This document shows positions 60,626 to 64,000 of a DNA stretch of 64,000 nucleotides, piece after piece; position 1 is the stretch's first letter, and the number at the start of each line of letters is the position of its first letter. The notes beneath the pieces were generated by a model. That model saw only the letters and a program-made list of their open reading frames with translations, ran no database searches and was not told the origin of the DNA. Origin of the DNA: Rhopalosiphum padi. Taxonomy: Eukaryota; Arthropoda; Insecta; Hemiptera; Aphididae. A program made the position numbers and the translations under genes. The DNA lies in contig NC_083599.1 of NCBI RefSeq assembly GCF_020882245.1, positions 53,594,748 through 53,658,747 on the forward strand, in the 5' to 3' direction.

Positions 60626-62770
60626 CTGTTAAATAAATGTTTTCTTTAAAGAACGTATATAGTTTCTTTGGTATTTTTAAGATAAAAAATGTACAGTCCA
60701 ATATCGATGTTATCACTGGTAAAATTGCAAATAAAAAGACAAATATATCCGAATTAATTTATAAGATTTTTACGGGTTTTAAGTATTAAGACAGATGGGA
60801 CTAGGTCACTGAGACTAAAAATAAATATGAAAGATATAAAAAGTTTGAAATCAAGATTGTATTAATTCACAATCACTTCCTCTAAGTTTTTTCATACACA
60901 TACACAAACACATTTAACAATAATACTGCCCGGTTACATCAATGGAATACATAACCTCTCATCCTCTGTTTCCCAACAACCCCCAAAATAATGTTTTTTA
61001 CTTGGTTTTGATACTTAACGAAATATAAAAAATAATAATAATTTAGATCTATGAGTATAATATAACGGAATAATTCTAAATGTGTACCTGTGACGTCATA
61101 GCGTCAGCCGATTCATTACAGCAATATGAACTGTTTAATTATTATTTTTTCCCCCTAATTTTTTGTCTTCTATTTATGAGTTAATATTTCATATTTTCAT
61201 TTTATTAATCTTTTAATGATGTTTTACGTTGAATTGCCATTTTCTTTTTAGTTTCAAGTAAATAAGCTATTGATCCATGTCACTTGGTAATATTATATAG
61301 TTTAAGTCAGAAAAATTAAAAATAAGTTTTAGACGTTTTAGTATGCAAAAAATCCATCAGTTATCATTTATAGTGGTCGAATCGAATATCTAATAGTAAT
61401 TCTGAAATATTAGTCTCGAAATGTACATCATCTATAAAGAAACATTTTAAATGCATGAATGGGACGAGACATGTAAAATATTGTAAATAAGTCAAATTTA
61501 TCTGCAAATTATTCTTTACAATTTGCAAATATTTGCAAATTATTTGAAAAATGTTGGCACCATTTTGAAGTCGCTACCCATATGAAGAAGGCCTGAATGA
61601 AGTGGTTCCTCCCATCATCAATCGTATTTTTTTTATAATAGGGTAGTACTCGTATAACCAGTTGTAGCCAATTCTTCAAAGATACTGATGCTATAATGTA
61701 ACGTCATGTACATTTTGAAGTCACCCGTAATAAATATAAGATATTTATACTTTTAAGTATCAAAACCAAGCATAAAATAATTTTTTGTGTTGTGTATGAC
61801 TTTAACTTATTTTATTATAAAACTAGGTGTAGGTAATATAAATTGCGCTAACGTTTACGAAAATTTAACTACAAAGAGCGTGTTTAATAACCAGTCATCG
61901 CTAAGTAAGCATGCACTAGATATTGTGAAGGATATAAGGATATACCGACTAGGTACTATATTACAGAATTATAACAACATTTTTTTAAACCTAAATAACA
62001 TTTTAAAGAAACTTGACATGAATATAATATAAAACATGCATAATTATACGCACGGTGTATACAAATATAGAATTACCAAGTAACTAAATGATTATATAAC
62101 GATTATATTCTGCATAATAATGGGATATAATTAATAAGAAAAAGCTAAAAATGATAAATGACCCGAAAAAAGTAGGATATAGGTACATAAACTAACACCA
62201 TAAAAACCAAATGTCATAATTAAAAACCATTCCAAATATGAAATAATCACTAAATAGTTAATAGTTAATACATTTCTTTTGAGTGACTACAGAACATTTA
62301 CAACATGAAAATCGTTCTCAGTTTGTAATCAATGTTTTTTTTTTATAAATCGATAGTTTTTCCCTTGTAACTTTTCAACAAAGGACATTAAAAAAAAAAT
62401 ATTCGTACTATATTATACTACATATATTTATATAGAATACTACGGACACTGGTAACGGAACAGCAATTAACACACTAAATTACAAAGGTAGGTGATGCTA
62501 ATGGATCAGCCTTTTGTCACTACCATGTAAGCCTTTTTTTAATCAAAATAGTCAAATAAATTTAAGCATACGCCTGATGACACCACAAGTCACAACTATG
62601 AAAAACAAATCCGTTCAATACGTTTTTTCTATTATTTAAAATTAATCAATAAATACAATAAGCTTAATTTATTACAAAAATGTTAAATAGAAGACTCCGC
62701 CCACTGACGACATTTCTGGATTGAAGTTATAGAGTTTAACTAGAGTCATAGGTCACAATACCATTTTTTT
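60626..62770. other. AT-rich DNA, nothing recognised
   Basis: No conserved coding segment. An 81-codon plus-strand frame at 61787-62032 has no recognisable feature. Confidence 0.5.
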
Positions 62771-62779
62771 TAACTATTG

Positions 62780-64000
62780 GGTATGGTTACTGGGCATTTC
62801 TTTGGTTTGTTCTTTTGTATTTTATTTAGGTTTAATTTTTTTGATAGAACCCCATACTTGGATTCCGTACAACCAAATTAGTTTCAAAAGGGTTTTGTAA
62901 AGATTAAATTTAGTACGAAGTGTAAATTTTTATTTTATATAACCTAACCTAGGATACGTTTAGAATACGATTCGAGAGTTTAACTGTGCTTGGTGTTATA
63001 GGTATGGTGGACTCAATTCAATTTTTACTTAAAATTTATTCAGAGTTGTTTTGTGCATTTAATAAGGATGAAACTCTGATATTTTTGAATGTAATTTGGG
63101 GGTAATTATGTTGTGAGGGAGTAATAGTGAAATAGTTAAATGTACTTTCATTAATTTAATTTTCCAGTTTTGATACCAAGTTTCCGTACGAAAAAGGTGA
63201 TATTATAATTCGTTAGATGTGGTGAATAGATTTTCATTAACTGAAAGAATTGTTTTATTGTCAACGTATTCGCAGACAAAAGTATTAAGAGAAGCCGGTT
63301 GGTTTGTAATGTAGATGTTTAATAATATAGGAGCAATTACCTGTACCTTAATGAACACCGGATTGTAAGGTGAAGATAGAAGAGAGACTACAGCGGTATT
63401 GGATGAAAAATTGACAGTCGTTGAGATAAGATTTAAAAAAAATAGGTAAAAAGGAAAGAATAAGATTTTTTAATTTAAAGAGAAGGCATCGTACTATACT
63501 CATAATTCCTACGTTACGCCGCGTAAAACCACTGTGCGGGTATTGTATTTTCTTTGGAGCTGAGAGAATAAATTGTGCCTATATATAGTTAATTTGATAA
63601 ATTGTAGAGTGGCAGTTACGGAAGCCAAATTGACTGTAAAATTTTAGAGCTGTTTATTATTGAGCTTATTTTTTTGAGGACCAATTTTCAGAATGCCTTC
63701 GAGAAAAAAGGTAGAAGTCTTATTGGTCTTTATGGGAAGGAATAGTTAGGGGTTTTTCTAGATTTTGGAAGACTATGATAATTGAAAACCTACACTGAAT
63801 TTTAAATTAAGCTAATCGAATAAGGGCATTAAAATGTATAGGTTAGGAGCAATATTTTTTTTTTGGGAAGTGGTGTTTGGCTACTCTGTATACAAGAGTT
63901 TCTTTGTGGCTTTATAGATAAGTAAGGTTGTACCTTCCCCGTGCAAGTACTGAGCCCAAGACTTATAGTGTCGACAACGGCACAACTCTGAGTATTGTGT
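62780..64000 (-). pseudogene. Jockey-type LINE reverse transcriptase remnant (cut by window edge)
   Basis: Minus strand, from the window edge downward: NYSFP-RPIRLLPFFSK (RT motif 1), FGFRNCHSTIYQI (motif 2 region), VIAPILLNIYITNQPASLNT (the PQG-x-PILFNIY motif with a changed start), FVCEYVDNKTIL (catalytic box, usually YADD), ETWYQNWKIKLNESKS, then TLRTKFNLYKTLLK and IWLYGIQVWGS. The order is that of a Jockey-clade non-LTR retrotransposon RT and its thumb region. Stops and frameshifts are frequent and the YADD box is mutated, so it is dead. The 5' part lies outside the window; no poly-A tail was delimited. Confidence 0.75.

Noticed and set aside
61787..62032. 81-codon plus-strand frame
   Set aside because: AT-rich composition, no recognisable domain, no splice or regulatory context.

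Overview
The window looks like nuclear DNA from a hemipteran insect, most probably an aphid. It is very AT-rich, with long stretches of TA/AAT-type sequence and many copies of the TAGGTACCTA-like word common in aphid non-coding DNA. Genes are split by GT-AG introns, and the transposon families resemble those abundant in aphids. No rRNA, tRNA, CRISPR array or bacterial operon is visible. The aphid call is inference from composition and family resemblance.

Host genes are sparse. At 9544-9647 (minus) is the first coding exon of calcium/calmodulin-dependent protein kinase I, with a GC-richer leader/promoter region at about 9650-10160. The rest of the kinase is not seen, so the DNA to the left is probably intron. 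At 53511-54057 (minus) is the 3'-terminal coding exon of a serine-rich basic protein that I do not recognise. Most other non-mobile DNA is AT-rich with no supportable gene.

The centre (19700-32151) is a nested pair of young mobile elements. The outer one, on the minus strand, is a Ty3/gypsy (errantivirus-like) LTR retroelement. It has two 308-bp LTRs that look identical, a GTAG target duplication, a tRNA-Leu-type primer binding site and an intact gag with two zinc knuckles. A U-UUA-AAA slippery site leads into a second ORF that joins an aspartic protease directly to the transmembrane part of an envelope protein. Reverse transcriptase, RNase H, integrase and the envelope surface subunit are absent.

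A 7850-bp DNA transposon is inserted in the 5' LTR (24231-32080), with 13-bp perfect inverted repeats and an AT duplication. It carries an intact 695-aa CACTA/EnSpm-like transposase ORF and a second gene of eight exons (464 aa) ending in a DUF4806-like domain. The order (transposase ORF, then a spliced small protein that may share the leader) recalls the TNPD/TNPA arrangement of plant En/Spm. This two-gene element is the most interesting system in the window.

From 34.5 to 51.5 kb lies a graveyard of degraded DNA transposons: MULE, several hAT types, pogo, a P-element-like transposase with a TTAA-flanked foldback element inside it, and a probable mariner remnant. Several short hAT elements elsewhere have recognisable 8-bp target duplications (5586, 12515, 35867, 57083). 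The right edge (62.8-64.0 kb) is the reverse-transcriptase part of a decayed Jockey-type LINE on the minus strand.
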